DNA from: Promethearchaeota archaeon
Lineage (GTDB): Archaea > Asgardarchaeota > Lokiarchaeia > Sigynarchaeales > SOKP01
DNA length: 15,047 nucleotides
Assembly (NCBI GenBank): GCA_016839845.1
Contig: JAEOTL010000149.1
Span: 1-15,047, forward strand
Direction: 5' to 3'
The position numbers were made by a program, and so were the translations under genes. Positions 6,744 to 14,171 of this stretch are shown piece after piece. How positions within the stretch are numbered: the stretch's first letter is position 1; each line of letters begins with the position of its first letter. The notes below the pieces were generated by a model. The model did no database searches. It saw nothing but the letters and a program-made list of their open reading frames with translations, and was not told the origin of the DNA.

Positions 6744-9029
6744 ATGGGAAAAAAAGATGAGTTTAGTCTATTAAAAGCTGAGATTAATGAGAGTTATAAG
6801 GATCAGTTTCTAATTGAATTATCCAATATGAATATCGCTCACCTAAAATCAAGAGAAGAACCTAAATTAAAGAGGGAAATAGAAGAAAAAGATCCAATTT
6901 ACCAAAAAATTAAATCTTTAAGAAAAAATTTAAATTCTCTCTACAATCGATTAGGTATCACCTCATACGATCTTTCAAATCAAAAAGTTCAAGAAGACAA
7001 AAGAGTTATATTTGAAGCTACAGATTTAACAGAACTTATTAACCATTTAGTTGAAGAAATTGATTTTTACACAAACAGAATTATTGAATTAAAGAGATAT
7101 ATTGCTCAAGGGAATATTGAGTTAGAAAAATTAAAGGCTATCCAAATCAGTTACAGAACACTCCAAAAATTAGATCTGAATGCAGATAAAATTTATAGCC
7201 TCAATCAATTTAAATTACGGGTTTTTTCAACATTCACTAAAAACTTGTTTAACCTGCAAAACCTGTTTGACACCTCGGAATTTCCCAATTTTTATGATAC
7301 GTTTGAACTCTCACCCGATAGAATTGGATTTTACATTCTTTATCCGTATGGATTAGAAAACGAATTTAATGCAAGAATACGTATTATCCATTCTGAGGAA
7401 GTACCGATTTTAAAGAAGTATTTTACTCCAGAAGGTATTAACTTTCAAAGAATAACTAAAGAAATTAATTTTATTGGGAATTTAGTTTCTCGATATCAGA
7501 AAGAACAAACTCGTATAGTGCAAGATAATCTACAAAAGCTGGCTGGAATTGGTGAAGTTGTTCAGAATATAGAGGAGTATAATTGGGCAGAACGTCAATT
7601 TGAAAGGTCTTCCCTAAATCGCTTAGTTCTAAAGTTTTTTGTACCAAGACCACTGAAGGAAGAGACTATTCAAACTTTATTCCAAATATTTAAGGATAAT
7701 ATTACTATTGAATCGATCGACATTACAAAAAAACGGCCTACATTTGAAACTTTTAGTCCAAAAAAAAAAGGAGCTAAAGAATCAGGAAAAAAACCAAAAT
7801 TACAACCATCGACCGTTCAGGAGGATGAATTAGACGAAAAATCCAACGATTTAAGAGAAATCACTCCTACCGTAATGAAGAATTTCTTTTTAGTAAGACC
7901 TTTTGAGACGCTCACAAAATTATATGGTACTCCGACTTATTATGAAATCGATCCTACTCCGGTCATAGCTTTTACTTTTCCCCTATTATTTGGTTTGATG
8001 TTTGGGGATATTGGGCATGGTATTGTCCTTATTATTTCAGGACTACTTGGGGCATTAGTATATAGGAAACGTAAGGGAGATATTTTACGTCTTAGTTGGA
8101 TAATTTTCTTTTGCGGTTGGGCTGCTTTCTTTATCGGATTCTTGTACGGAGAATTCTTCGGTAGACATGAAATTGAAATCTTCGGACAAGTGTACTTCCA
8201 TTTGGAACCCGTTACAATACCGTATCTAAACTTGACGCTTTATAGCCCTCTTGATAATATTTTGGATGTGTTCTACTTTGCGATTATTATTGGTGTGTTT
8301 CAAATTAATTTGGGGTGGTTTATTCAATTTTTAAATTATTGGAAGCAAAAGAGGAAATTTTTAGCTCTAAGTGATTCTCTTGTAAAAATATTATTATTAA
8401 CTGGGGGGGCAGTACTATTATTTAATTATGGTTTTGATATTAATAGTTGGATTGGTGCACCCTATCCAATACTTCTAGTTATGATCCCCGGAGTTCTACT
8501 ACTACTGTTGAAACCTTTTGGAAAATTACTTAAGATTTCTTATTTGCAGGAGGAATCATTTGGGGGATTATTAGGTGAAGGTTCCATAGAAGCCTTTGAT
8601 ACCGTTTTATCAGTTATAAGTAATGTTGCTTCATATATACGAATATTAGCTTTAGCTTTAGCACACATTTCCCTTTTATTTGCAATAAATGCAATGGCAG
8701 GATTGATTGAAGGAAATAATGTTGGGACTGAGATAGTAAATACTATCGGTTTAGTCTTTGGAAATATTGTCGTAATACTAATAGAAGGAATACTAGTCTT
8801 TATCAACTCTTTGAGATTAACATTTTACGAGTTTTTCTTTAAATTTTATCAAGGTTCAGGCATAGATTACTTTCCATTTTATTTGGATAATGATTTTTCC
8901 ATAATGAAATTCAGTGGGATTGTAAAAAGAGATGTCATTTATGAAGAAATCGAGAGAGAGATAGATACAAAATCTGTAAAGGAAGAGATAGAAAAGGCAA
9001 TTAATTACATCTCGAAAAAGTATGACTAG
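6744..9029 (+). CDS. atpI: A-type ATP synthase subunit I (membrane stator, a-subunit)
   Basis: Subunit I makes the two ion half-channels beside the K ring and anchors the peripheral stalks. At 761 residues it is longer than typical archaeal homologues (about 620-680). Residues 1-380 form the cytoplasmic helical arm; within it 336-372 are a charged low-complexity linker (KKKGAKESGKKPKL), which accounts for part of the extra length. The membrane domain (about 400-700) holds FPLLFGLMFGDIGHG (412-426), FFIGFLYGEFFGR (462-474), SFGGLLGEGSIEAFDTVLS (605-623) and SNVASYIRILALALAHISL (626-644). Arg633 is the essential channel arginine. A final helix carries Glu682 and Arg691. An in-frame stop at 6738-6740 fixes ATG 6744 as start; GGGAG lies 13 bases upstream. 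It is the last standard subunit of the operon. Confidence 0.96.
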   Translation: MGKKDEFSLLKAEINESYKDQFLIELSNMNIAHLKSREEPKLKREIEEKDPIYQKIKSLRKNLNSLYNRLGITSYDLSNQKVQEDKRVIFEATDLTELINHLVEEIDFYTNRIIELKRYIAQGNIELEKLKAIQISYRTLQKLDLNADKIYSLNQFKLRVFSTFTKNLFNLQNLFDTSEFPNFYDTFELSPDRIGFYILYPYGLENEFNARIRIIHSEEVPILKKYFTPEGINFQRITKEINFIGNLVSRYQKEQTRIVQDNLQKLAGIGEVVQNIEEYNWAERQFERSSLNRLVLKFFVPRPLKEETIQTLFQIFKDNITIESIDITKKRPTFETFSPKKKGAKESGKKPKLQPSTVQEDELDEKSNDLREITPTVMKNFFLVRPFETLTKLYGTPTYYEIDPTPVIAFTFPLLFGLMFGDIGHGIVLIISGLLGALVYRKRKGDILRLSWIIFFCGWAAFFIGFLYGEFFGRHEIEIFGQVYFHLEPVTIPYLNLTLYSPLDNILDVFYFAIIIGVFQINLGWFIQFLNYWKQKRKFLALSDSLVKILLLTGGAVLLFNYGFDINSWIGAPYPILLVMIPGVLLLLLKPFGKLLKISYLQEESFGGLLGEGSIEAFDTVLSVISNVASYIRILALALAHISLLFAINAMAGLIEGNNVGTEIVNTIGLVFGNIVVILIEGILVFINSLRLTFYEFFFKFYQGSGIDYFPFYLDNDFSIMKFSGIVKRDVIYEEIEREIDTKSVKEEIEKAINYISKKYD

Positions 9030-9081
9030 GCTTTAATATCAATAGTAATTTAAGACAAAATGTATAGGTTTAAGATATAGA

Positions 9082-9510
9082 GTGACAGAAACTAAAAAAA
9101 AAGAAATCCCCCGGAAGAAGCTTATAGGTCGATTGATATTTTTAGTGATTTATGGCTCCTTTTTGATAATTCTGTACTTTATTCTAATAAAATTTGGATT
9201 TAATCCATATGTTTTATTAATCATATTCCTATTCTTGTTTTTAGTCTCAATTGGTCCATTCTTTAGACAGAGTAAAAGAACGTTGTATTCTAGAATGTAT
9301 CCTGATAGGAAAAGACGATCCTCAATGAATCAGCAGAAGCTTAAACTAGCCCCCGAAGAAAACAAACAACCTCAACCTAAAATCTTTCGACCAGTCAATC
9401 TCGATGCGAGTTACAACAATCCTTTGATATTAAAATGTGAAAAATGCCGAAATACGATTCCAAGTTTTGTTAAACGTTGTCCCTTTTGTAACAAGCAGAT
9501 GAAGTACTAA
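9082..9510 (+). CDS. Two-helix membrane protein with C-terminal zinc ribbon, unknown function
   Basis: I do not recognise this 142-residue protein. A basic N-terminus (KKKEIPRKK) precedes two hydrophobic helices (about 16-36 and 42-62), then a basic stretch (RQSKRTLYSRMYPDRKRR) and a Pro/Gln-rich linker. The C-terminus has four cysteines at 119, 122, 133 and 136 (C-x2-C-x10-C-x2-C), a zinc-ribbon pattern. By the positive-inside rule the linker and ribbon should face the cytoplasm. The start is GTG 9082, and no ATG or TTG is available between it and the in-frame stop at 9046-9048. It lies 52 bases after the I subunit and 52 bases before a second A subunit, on the same strand, so it may be linked to ATP synthase. 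Membrane zinc-ribbon proteins are common in archaea, and the location could be coincidental. Confidence 0.75.
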   Translation: MTETKKKEIPRKKLIGRLIFLVIYGSFLIILYFILIKFGFNPYVLLIIFLFLFLVSIGPFFRQSKRTLYSRMYPDRKRRSSMNQQKLKLAPEENKQPQPKIFRPVNLDASYNNPLILKCEKCRNTIPSFVKRCPFCNKQMKY

Positions 9511-9519
9511 AAATTTAAG

Positions 9520-9530
9520 TTTTATAAATA
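9520..9530 (+). promoter_or_regulatory. TATA-box-like promoter of the second A subunit gene
   Basis: TTTTATAAATA is a near-ideal archaeal TATA box, its centre about 38 bases before the ATG at 9563. With the usual spacing of about 25 bases, transcription would start near 9550 and leave a short leader containing GAGAG. This suggests the second A gene can be expressed independently of the main operon. Confidence 0.5.
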
Positions 9531-9562
9531 AAAAATGAAAGAAAAATGAGAGAATGAAGTAA

Positions 9563-11380
9563 ATGAATGGATCTGTTGATAAAAATAATTATGGCTATAT
9601 CTCAGCGATAAACGGATCTTTAGTTAGGATAAAGGGTCTTGAAAATGTTGTGAAACTCCATAGTTTGATTAAGATTAGGGATCATAACATTTTAGCTGAA
9701 GTAATACAGATTTTCCCCGATTATATAATTGCTCAATGCTTCGAAAACACAATGAAAGTAAAATTAAATGAAGAAGTTGTGGGATTGAATGAACCCCTCT
9801 CTATGGAGCTAGGTCCTGGATTAATCGCAAGTGTATTTGATGGAATCCAAAGACCTTTAGAAAGAGTGTTTGAAGAATTAGATTCTGGAATATTAGATCG
9901 AGGGATAACCTATCCACCCTTATCAAGAGAACGTAAATGGCATTTTATTCCTTTAAGAGAAGTAAATGATATAGTCAATGAGGGAGATATCATAGGAACT
10001 GTACAAGAAACAGAAGCCTTGGAACATAGAATAATGGTTCCTCCAGATCACTCTGGCAAGATTTCCTATATTGTTGAAGAAGGGGACTATACTATTATTG
10101 ATGAGATTTATGGATTGATTGATGATGGTACCGAAAAATCATTTTCAATGCTACAAAAATGGGCAGTGACAATAAATAGACCTTTCAAAAAGAAAGAAAA
10201 TCCAAGCACCCCTTTAATAACCGGAACTCGTGTTATAGATCTGCTATTTCCTTTAGCCAAAGGAGGTACTACAGCTATACCAGGGGGATTCGGTACTGGG
10301 AAGACAGTCATTCAACAATCGTTAGCTAAATGGTGTAATGCTGATATCGTTGTTTTTATTGGATGTGGTGAACCTGGAAACGAGATCGCCAACATCCTAA
10401 AACAATTTTCTGAGATAATAGATTCTAGAAGCAATACTCCCCTTTTACAGCGAATTGTTGTTATAGCTAATACTTCTAATATGCCAGTTTCAGCACGAGA
10501 AGCAAGCCTTTTTTCTGGCGTTACGATAGCTGAATATTATAGAGATATGGGATATGATGTGGTAGTACTAGCGGACAGTACGTCAAGATGGGCTGAATCT
10601 CTTAGAGAAATCTCAGGGTTGTTGGAAGAAATGCCTGCAGAAGAAGGATACCCTGCTTATTTACCCTCTAAGCTTTCTAGTTTTTATGAACGTGCTGGAG
10701 TGGTGAAAGCACTAGGAAAAGATCATCTAGGAAATGAGATAACTGGATCTTTGACAATCGTTGGGACGATTTCTCCTCCCGCTGGCGACTTTAGTGAACC
10801 AGTTACATCTACAACCAAAAGGTTAGTTCAAGTTTTTTGGGCACTTGACCCAAGTTTAGCCTACTTAAAACATTATCCGGCCATTAATTGGTTAGATTCT
10901 TATTCAAACTATCCCACCTATATTGCTAACTGGTGGTTTGAAAGAGATATTGACTGGCCAGAAATAGATATTGACTGGGAAGAATGTAGAAAGCAAGTAA
11001 ATGATATTCTTGCTCAAGAACAGGAACTGAAATATGTGATCCAATTATTAGGTGAAAAAAATTTACCAGAGCACCAACAATTAATTCTCTTTATCTCTAA
11101 ATTAATAAAAAACGGATTTTTAATTCAGAGTGCTTTTGAAGAGATCGACAATTATACCACAGCAAGAAAATTGCTGGCATTGATTAAATTAATTTTATTA
11201 ATTTATAACGAAGGTCAAGAACTTGTGAGACGTGGAGTTCTAATAGAAAACATACTCGATCAAGATCTTATTAATAAAATTGTGAGGATACATCAAACCA
11301 TACCGAACGAAGATATCCGTAAAATAGAAAGAATTAAAGATGATGTAGTTCGAAGGTTGCGATCAATCAGTATATATTAA
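9563..11380 (+). CDS. Second A-type ATP synthase subunit A paralogue (A2), altered active site
   Basis: This is a full-length 605-residue paralogue of the upstream subunit A, about two-thirds identical by eye (not computed) along the whole length. It keeps the beta-barrel (NYGYISAINGSLVRIKG), the A-specific insert, Walker A GGFGTGKT (241-248, Lys247), Glu270, and the ADSTSRWAESLRE block. The GERGNE motif reads GEPGNE, with Pro271 in place of the arginine that contacts phosphate in A/V-ATPase structures. Two more conserved positions differ: PSKLSSFYERAG for PSRLSRFYERAG (Lys370), and SPPAGDFSEP for SPPGGDFSEP (Ala407). No second B gene is nearby, so it would have to use the single B. It is intact, so either a functional alternative or regulatory subunit is possible; the role is unknown. 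Its 3' end faces endA 29 bases away. Confidence 0.93.
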   Translation: MNGSVDKNNYGYISAINGSLVRIKGLENVVKLHSLIKIRDHNILAEVIQIFPDYIIAQCFENTMKVKLNEEVVGLNEPLSMELGPGLIASVFDGIQRPLERVFEELDSGILDRGITYPPLSRERKWHFIPLREVNDIVNEGDIIGTVQETEALEHRIMVPPDHSGKISYIVEEGDYTIIDEIYGLIDDGTEKSFSMLQKWAVTINRPFKKKENPSTPLITGTRVIDLLFPLAKGGTTAIPGGFGTGKTVIQQSLAKWCNADIVVFIGCGEPGNEIANILKQFSEIIDSRSNTPLLQRIVVIANTSNMPVSAREASLFSGVTIAEYYRDMGYDVVVLADSTSRWAESLREISGLLEEMPAEEGYPAYLPSKLSSFYERAGVVKALGKDHLGNEITGSLTIVGTISPPAGDFSEPVTSTTKRLVQVFWALDPSLAYLKHYPAINWLDSYSNYPTYIANWWFERDIDWPEIDIDWEECRKQVNDILAQEQELKYVIQLLGEKNLPEHQQLILFISKLIKNGFLIQSAFEEIDNYTTARKLLALIKLILLIYNEGQELVRRGVLIENILDQDLINKIVRIHQTIPNEDIRKIERIKDDVVRRLRSISIY

Positions 11381-11409
11381 AATTAAAGATTGAATATTCT
11401 CAAGAGAAG

Positions 11410-12006
11410 TTATGGTTTAAACCACTCAAAAAAGTAATACGAATTTGTCAATGGATTTGCAATAACGAATTTTTTCCTCACAGACGTCGCAAGTCTTCCT
11501 GCTCGTACCATATCTATTGCTGTAATTTCAGAGTCATGAGGTAAGACATGAACCATGAATAATGAATGTTCAAGACCCGGACCGCGACGATAAACCACAA
11601 AATCGGCTCCAAATTTTAACCCGGGGCGAGGTACATATTTCTTATCCCTTAAATCTTTATAAATTATGTATTTTTCTTCAAATTTATGATGAATTTTCTT
11701 TGCAATTTTAAAGAACTCCTTAGGATCTAGCTCTTTATTTTCCTTTACATCAAAAATAGTGATTTCATTCTTATTTAATAGATAGTATGCCTCTATCAAT
11801 GATAATTCACTTGGTTTGGAAAAATACTCTAATCGTGGCTTGTTTATACCAAGTGGAGATCCAAAAAATCCTTTCTTTACATAAAGATACGATGCATATA
11901 ACGGATTGAAAACGACTACTCTCGAATTAATAAACTTGGTAGGTATTTTTTCGGGTATTTCAATATCATCAAGAGAGATCTGATTTTCCTTTACTTCATT
12001 CATCAT
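11410..12006 (-). CDS. endA: tRNA-splicing endonuclease (EndA, alpha-type)
   Basis: This enzyme cuts introns from tRNA precursors at bulge-helix-bulge motifs. The 198 residues have the archaeal two-domain layout: an N-terminal domain (about 25-95) and a C-terminal catalytic domain (about 110-195). The catalytic region reads IIYKDLRDKKYVPRPGLKFG, then ADFVVYRRGPGLEHS, and RLATSVRKKFVIAN. These provide the triad Tyr139, His147 and Lys178, equivalent to Tyr115/His125/Lys156 of the Methanocaldococcus enzyme. Size and single catalytic domain suggest a homotetramer or a heteromer with a structural partner elsewhere. Two ATGs in tandem (12004-12006 and 12001-12003) leave the start uncertain by one codon. 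It is convergent with A2 and divergent from the MEMO gene. Confidence 0.93.
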   Translation of the reverse strand: MMNEVKENQISLDDIEIPEKIPTKFINSRVVVFNPLYASYLYVKKGFFGSPLGINKPRLEYFSKPSELSLIEAYYLLNKNEITIFDVKENKELDPKEFFKIAKKIHHKFEEKYIIYKDLRDKKYVPRPGLKFGADFVVYRRGPGLEHSLFMVHVLPHDSEITAIDMVRAGRLATSVRKKFVIANPLTNSYYFFEWFKP

Positions 12007-12027
12007 TACATAGTTATAATCTATAAC

Positions 12028-12036
12028 TTAATAAAT
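12028..12036 (-). promoter_or_regulatory. TATA-like promoter for endA
   Basis: On the - strand the sequence reads TTTATTAAG, its centre about 26 bases upstream of the endA ATG. That is the spacing expected for a leaderless archaeal transcript starting at or next to the start codon. I see no Shine-Dalgarno in front of endA, which fits. Confidence 0.4.
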
Positions 12037-12087
12037 CTTACAATTTCACTACGGTTAGATTAAACTATTTAAGCTTCAAAATAATAA

Positions 12088-12097
12088 TTTTAATATT
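12088..12097 (+). promoter_or_regulatory. TATA-like promoter for the MEMO-coiled coil-kinase cluster
   Basis: The AT-rich element TTTTAATATT has its centre about 33 bases before ATG 12126, which would put the transcript start a few bases before the gene. No Shine-Dalgarno precedes the ATG. The region is very AT-rich overall, so the exact box is uncertain. The rest of the 119-base divergent gap (12007-12125) shows nothing else I can name. Confidence 0.3.
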
Positions 12098-12125
12098 GAA
12101 ATAAAAACGATTAATTATTTAGAAA

Positions 12126-13016
12126 ATGGTTCTTAGAAAAGCATCTCATGCTGGAAGTTGGTATCAAAGCTCTGAAAAAGGGCTACTTACCGCTTTACAG
12201 AGATATTTTACCGATGATCAATTTGGTCCTAAGGAGGAATTTTCATCCTTAAATAAACCTGAGAGAAAATGTATTGGGGGGGTTTCGCCTCATGCTGGAA
12301 TGGATTATTCTGGACCTTGTGCTGCTTTTACTTACCTAAACTTATTTAAAGAAAAAATTCCCGATACTGTAATAGTTTTAGGCACAGATCACATAGGTTA
12401 TTCTAAAGTGGCATTAATGAGTAAAGGTGAATGGGAAACCCCCTTAGGGAATTTGAAAATAGATGGAGAATTATCAAACACTATAGTGGACAATAGTAAT
12501 ATTGTAGAGGATGATAACTCACTCTTCACGGGATTCCAAGCAGAACAAGAACATAATATAGAAATCCAGATGCCGTTTATAAAGTACTGTTCCCAAGAAA
12601 AGGATGTAAAAGTTGTAACAATTAAGATAAGCGGTACAAGAGATATTACAAAATTAACCGAAATCTCTAATGATGTCACTGAAGCGATACAACTATCAGA
12701 TAAGGATGTTGTTATTGTTGCATCCTCTGATATGTCGCATAAATCAGTAAATAGTACAAATGATATGCGCAGGTTTAAAGATATAGATTTAGAAGTAATC
12801 AATAACTTTGAAAAGCTAGATCCTCAAAAAACTCTTGATGCTGCGTTAAGAACAACCGTATGTGGGCCTCAAACTATTACTACTTTAATGTTAATTTGCA
12901 GGAATTTAAATGCTACAAGAGGAGAACTTCTAAAATATTATACAAGCTCTGAAAAAACGGGGAGTATAGGGGGATATTGTGTAGGTTATTTTTCAGGAGT
13001 TTTGATTAAAGAATAA
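12126..13016 (+). CDS. amrB: MEMO1 family protein (AmmeMemoRadiSam system protein B)
   Basis: The 296 residues match the MEMO1 family, a metal-binding fold related to extradiol dioxygenases and found from archaea to humans. Blocks in order: RKASHAGSWYQ (4-14), GGVSPHAGMDYSG (51-63), VIVLGTDHIGYS (82-93), GEWETPLGNLKID (101-113), EHNIEIQMPF (142-151), VASSDMSH (198-205), VCGPQTITTL (245-254) and the C-terminal GGYCVGYFSGVL. His56, His89 and Cys246 correspond to the metal ligands described for human Memo. The usual GPNH motif is GTDH here. The cellular role in archaea is not settled; the name comes from co-occurrence with an AMMECR1 protein and a radical SAM enzyme, neither of which lies in this window. 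It is first in a + strand cluster with the coiled-coil protein 39 bases downstream. Confidence 0.93.
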   Translation: MVLRKASHAGSWYQSSEKGLLTALQRYFTDDQFGPKEEFSSLNKPERKCIGGVSPHAGMDYSGPCAAFTYLNLFKEKIPDTVIVLGTDHIGYSKVALMSKGEWETPLGNLKIDGELSNTIVDNSNIVEDDNSLFTGFQAEQEHNIEIQMPFIKYCSQEKDVKVVTIKISGTRDITKLTEISNDVTEAIQLSDKDVVIVASSDMSHKSVNSTNDMRRFKDIDLEVINNFEKLDPQKTLDAALRTTVCGPQTITTLMLICRNLNATRGELLKYYTSSEKTGSIGGYCVGYFSGVLIKE

Positions 13017-13055
13017 TTCAATGAACTCTAATTATTAAAAAAATCCAAAAGGAAA

Positions 13056-14168
13056 ATGCCAGAAGATAGAGAGAAAGTAGAAGATTTTATAAGTTTATGG
13101 CGTAAAAAGATGATGAATGATCCCTCTAAACCAAGTGCTATTGGAGAAACTTTGGATCGAATTCAAGAAGTAGAACAAGAAAATGAAGAATTAAGGAAAA
13201 AAATCAAGGAAAACATACAATTATTTACCAAAACAGAAGAGATTGTTAAAAGAACCATTGCAGAAAATGAAAAATTAAAGGAAGAATTAAAGAAATCATC
13301 TTCAACTGATCAGAGCCAATTAAATAATCTTCAACTGGAAATTGCTGAACTGACTAACAATGTGAAAAGCTTAACAATAAGGTTAACAGAAAGGGATAAT
13401 CTAGTAAGCTTAAAAGACTCTGAAATTACAGGATTAAAGCTGAGATTAAATGATGCTACATCTGCATTAGAGTTGATGGAAGACACTAAGCCAGAGGTCT
13501 CACAATCCTTAGTAGAAGATTTACAATCAAAATTATCGGAAAAAAATTCACAAATTAATGATTTGGAACAAAAAATTACTGCTTTAAATCAAGAGTTAAC
13601 ACAATTAAACGAAGAACTTATTGGTAAGGAAACGTCTTCTCATGTGGATTATGTTGTTCCATTGGACACAGCAAATCCAGATGTGATAAAACCTCAATCT
13701 GCTCAAACTTCAACAAGAACTTTAGAATTACTATGTCAAGATCTTCAAGCAGATTTGAATAGATATAAGAGAGTGATTGATAAACTCACTCAAGAGAAAT
13801 CAGAACTCCAGCAAGCGGTTGAATCAGGGGGTATTCAAATCGAACCAGACGAATTAAAAGAATTAAAAAAGGAAAATGAAGATTTAAGAATAGAGATTTC
13901 CCAATTGCACGAAAATATTAAGGAAGCATCCAAAACAACCCCTCAAGCTCTTTCCCTCGTAGAAGCTACAAGGATGGTAGAAGATCTTAATGAAAAGTTA
14001 CAGGAAAAAGATCAAGTGATATTACAGCTTAAAAAATCAAATCAACCTCAAAAAATAGCATCTCAAGGACCGATGCCCGGTCTCGTTGAGGACCTACAAA
14101 AGAAAATAAATAAATTGAAGATGACCATCGAAGAAAAAGATAAAATCATTGAAGAATTAAAATCATAA
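13056..14168 (+). CDS. Long coiled-coil protein with recurring ~20-residue motif, unknown function
   Basis: This soluble 370-residue protein is almost entirely charged heptad helix, with no membrane segment or signal peptide. Residues 1-30 (including EDFISLWRKKMMNDPSKPSAIG) are a non-coiled head. Helical blocks run about 31-82, 88-192, 221-257, 265-291 and 303-370, broken by Ser/Thr/Pro linkers such as 193-220 (VPLDTANPDV, KPQSAQTST). A short motif recurs: SLVEDLQSKLSEKNSQINDL (151-170), MVEDLNEKLQEKDQVILQL (307-325), LVEDLQKKINKL (343-354), and more loosely ELLCQDLQADLNRYKRVIDKL (224-244). I cannot assign a family. Coiled coils attract false matches to SMC, tropomyosin and myosin tails, so similarity to those should not be taken as function. 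The stop is 3 bases from the next gene, indicating co-transcription. Confidence 0.85.
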   Translation: MPEDREKVEDFISLWRKKMMNDPSKPSAIGETLDRIQEVEQENEELRKKIKENIQLFTKTEEIVKRTIAENEKLKEELKKSSSTDQSQLNNLQLEIAELTNNVKSLTIRLTERDNLVSLKDSEITGLKLRLNDATSALELMEDTKPEVSQSLVEDLQSKLSEKNSQINDLEQKITALNQELTQLNEELIGKETSSHVDYVVPLDTANPDVIKPQSAQTSTRTLELLCQDLQADLNRYKRVIDKLTQEKSELQQAVESGGIQIEPDELKELKKENEDLRIEISQLHENIKEASKTTPQALSLVEATRMVEDLNEKLQEKDQVILQLKKSNQPQKIASQGPMPGLVEDLQKKINKLKMTIEEKDKIIEELKS

Positions 14169-14171
14169 TAC

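Noticed and set aside
2846..11380. The two A subunits as an assembly duplication
   Set aside because: They differ at many residues and throughout the DNA, and have different flanks, so they are true paralogues.
12398..12802. 134-codon open frame on the - strand inside the MEMO gene, and other antisense frames
   Set aside because: They lie fully within well-supported genes, have Ser/Ile-rich shadow-like composition, and show no recognisable motif.
13056..14168. SMC, tropomyosin or ESCRT-like assignment for the coiled-coil protein
   Set aside because: There is no ATPase head, hinge or recognisable domain; heptad composition alone gives false similarity.
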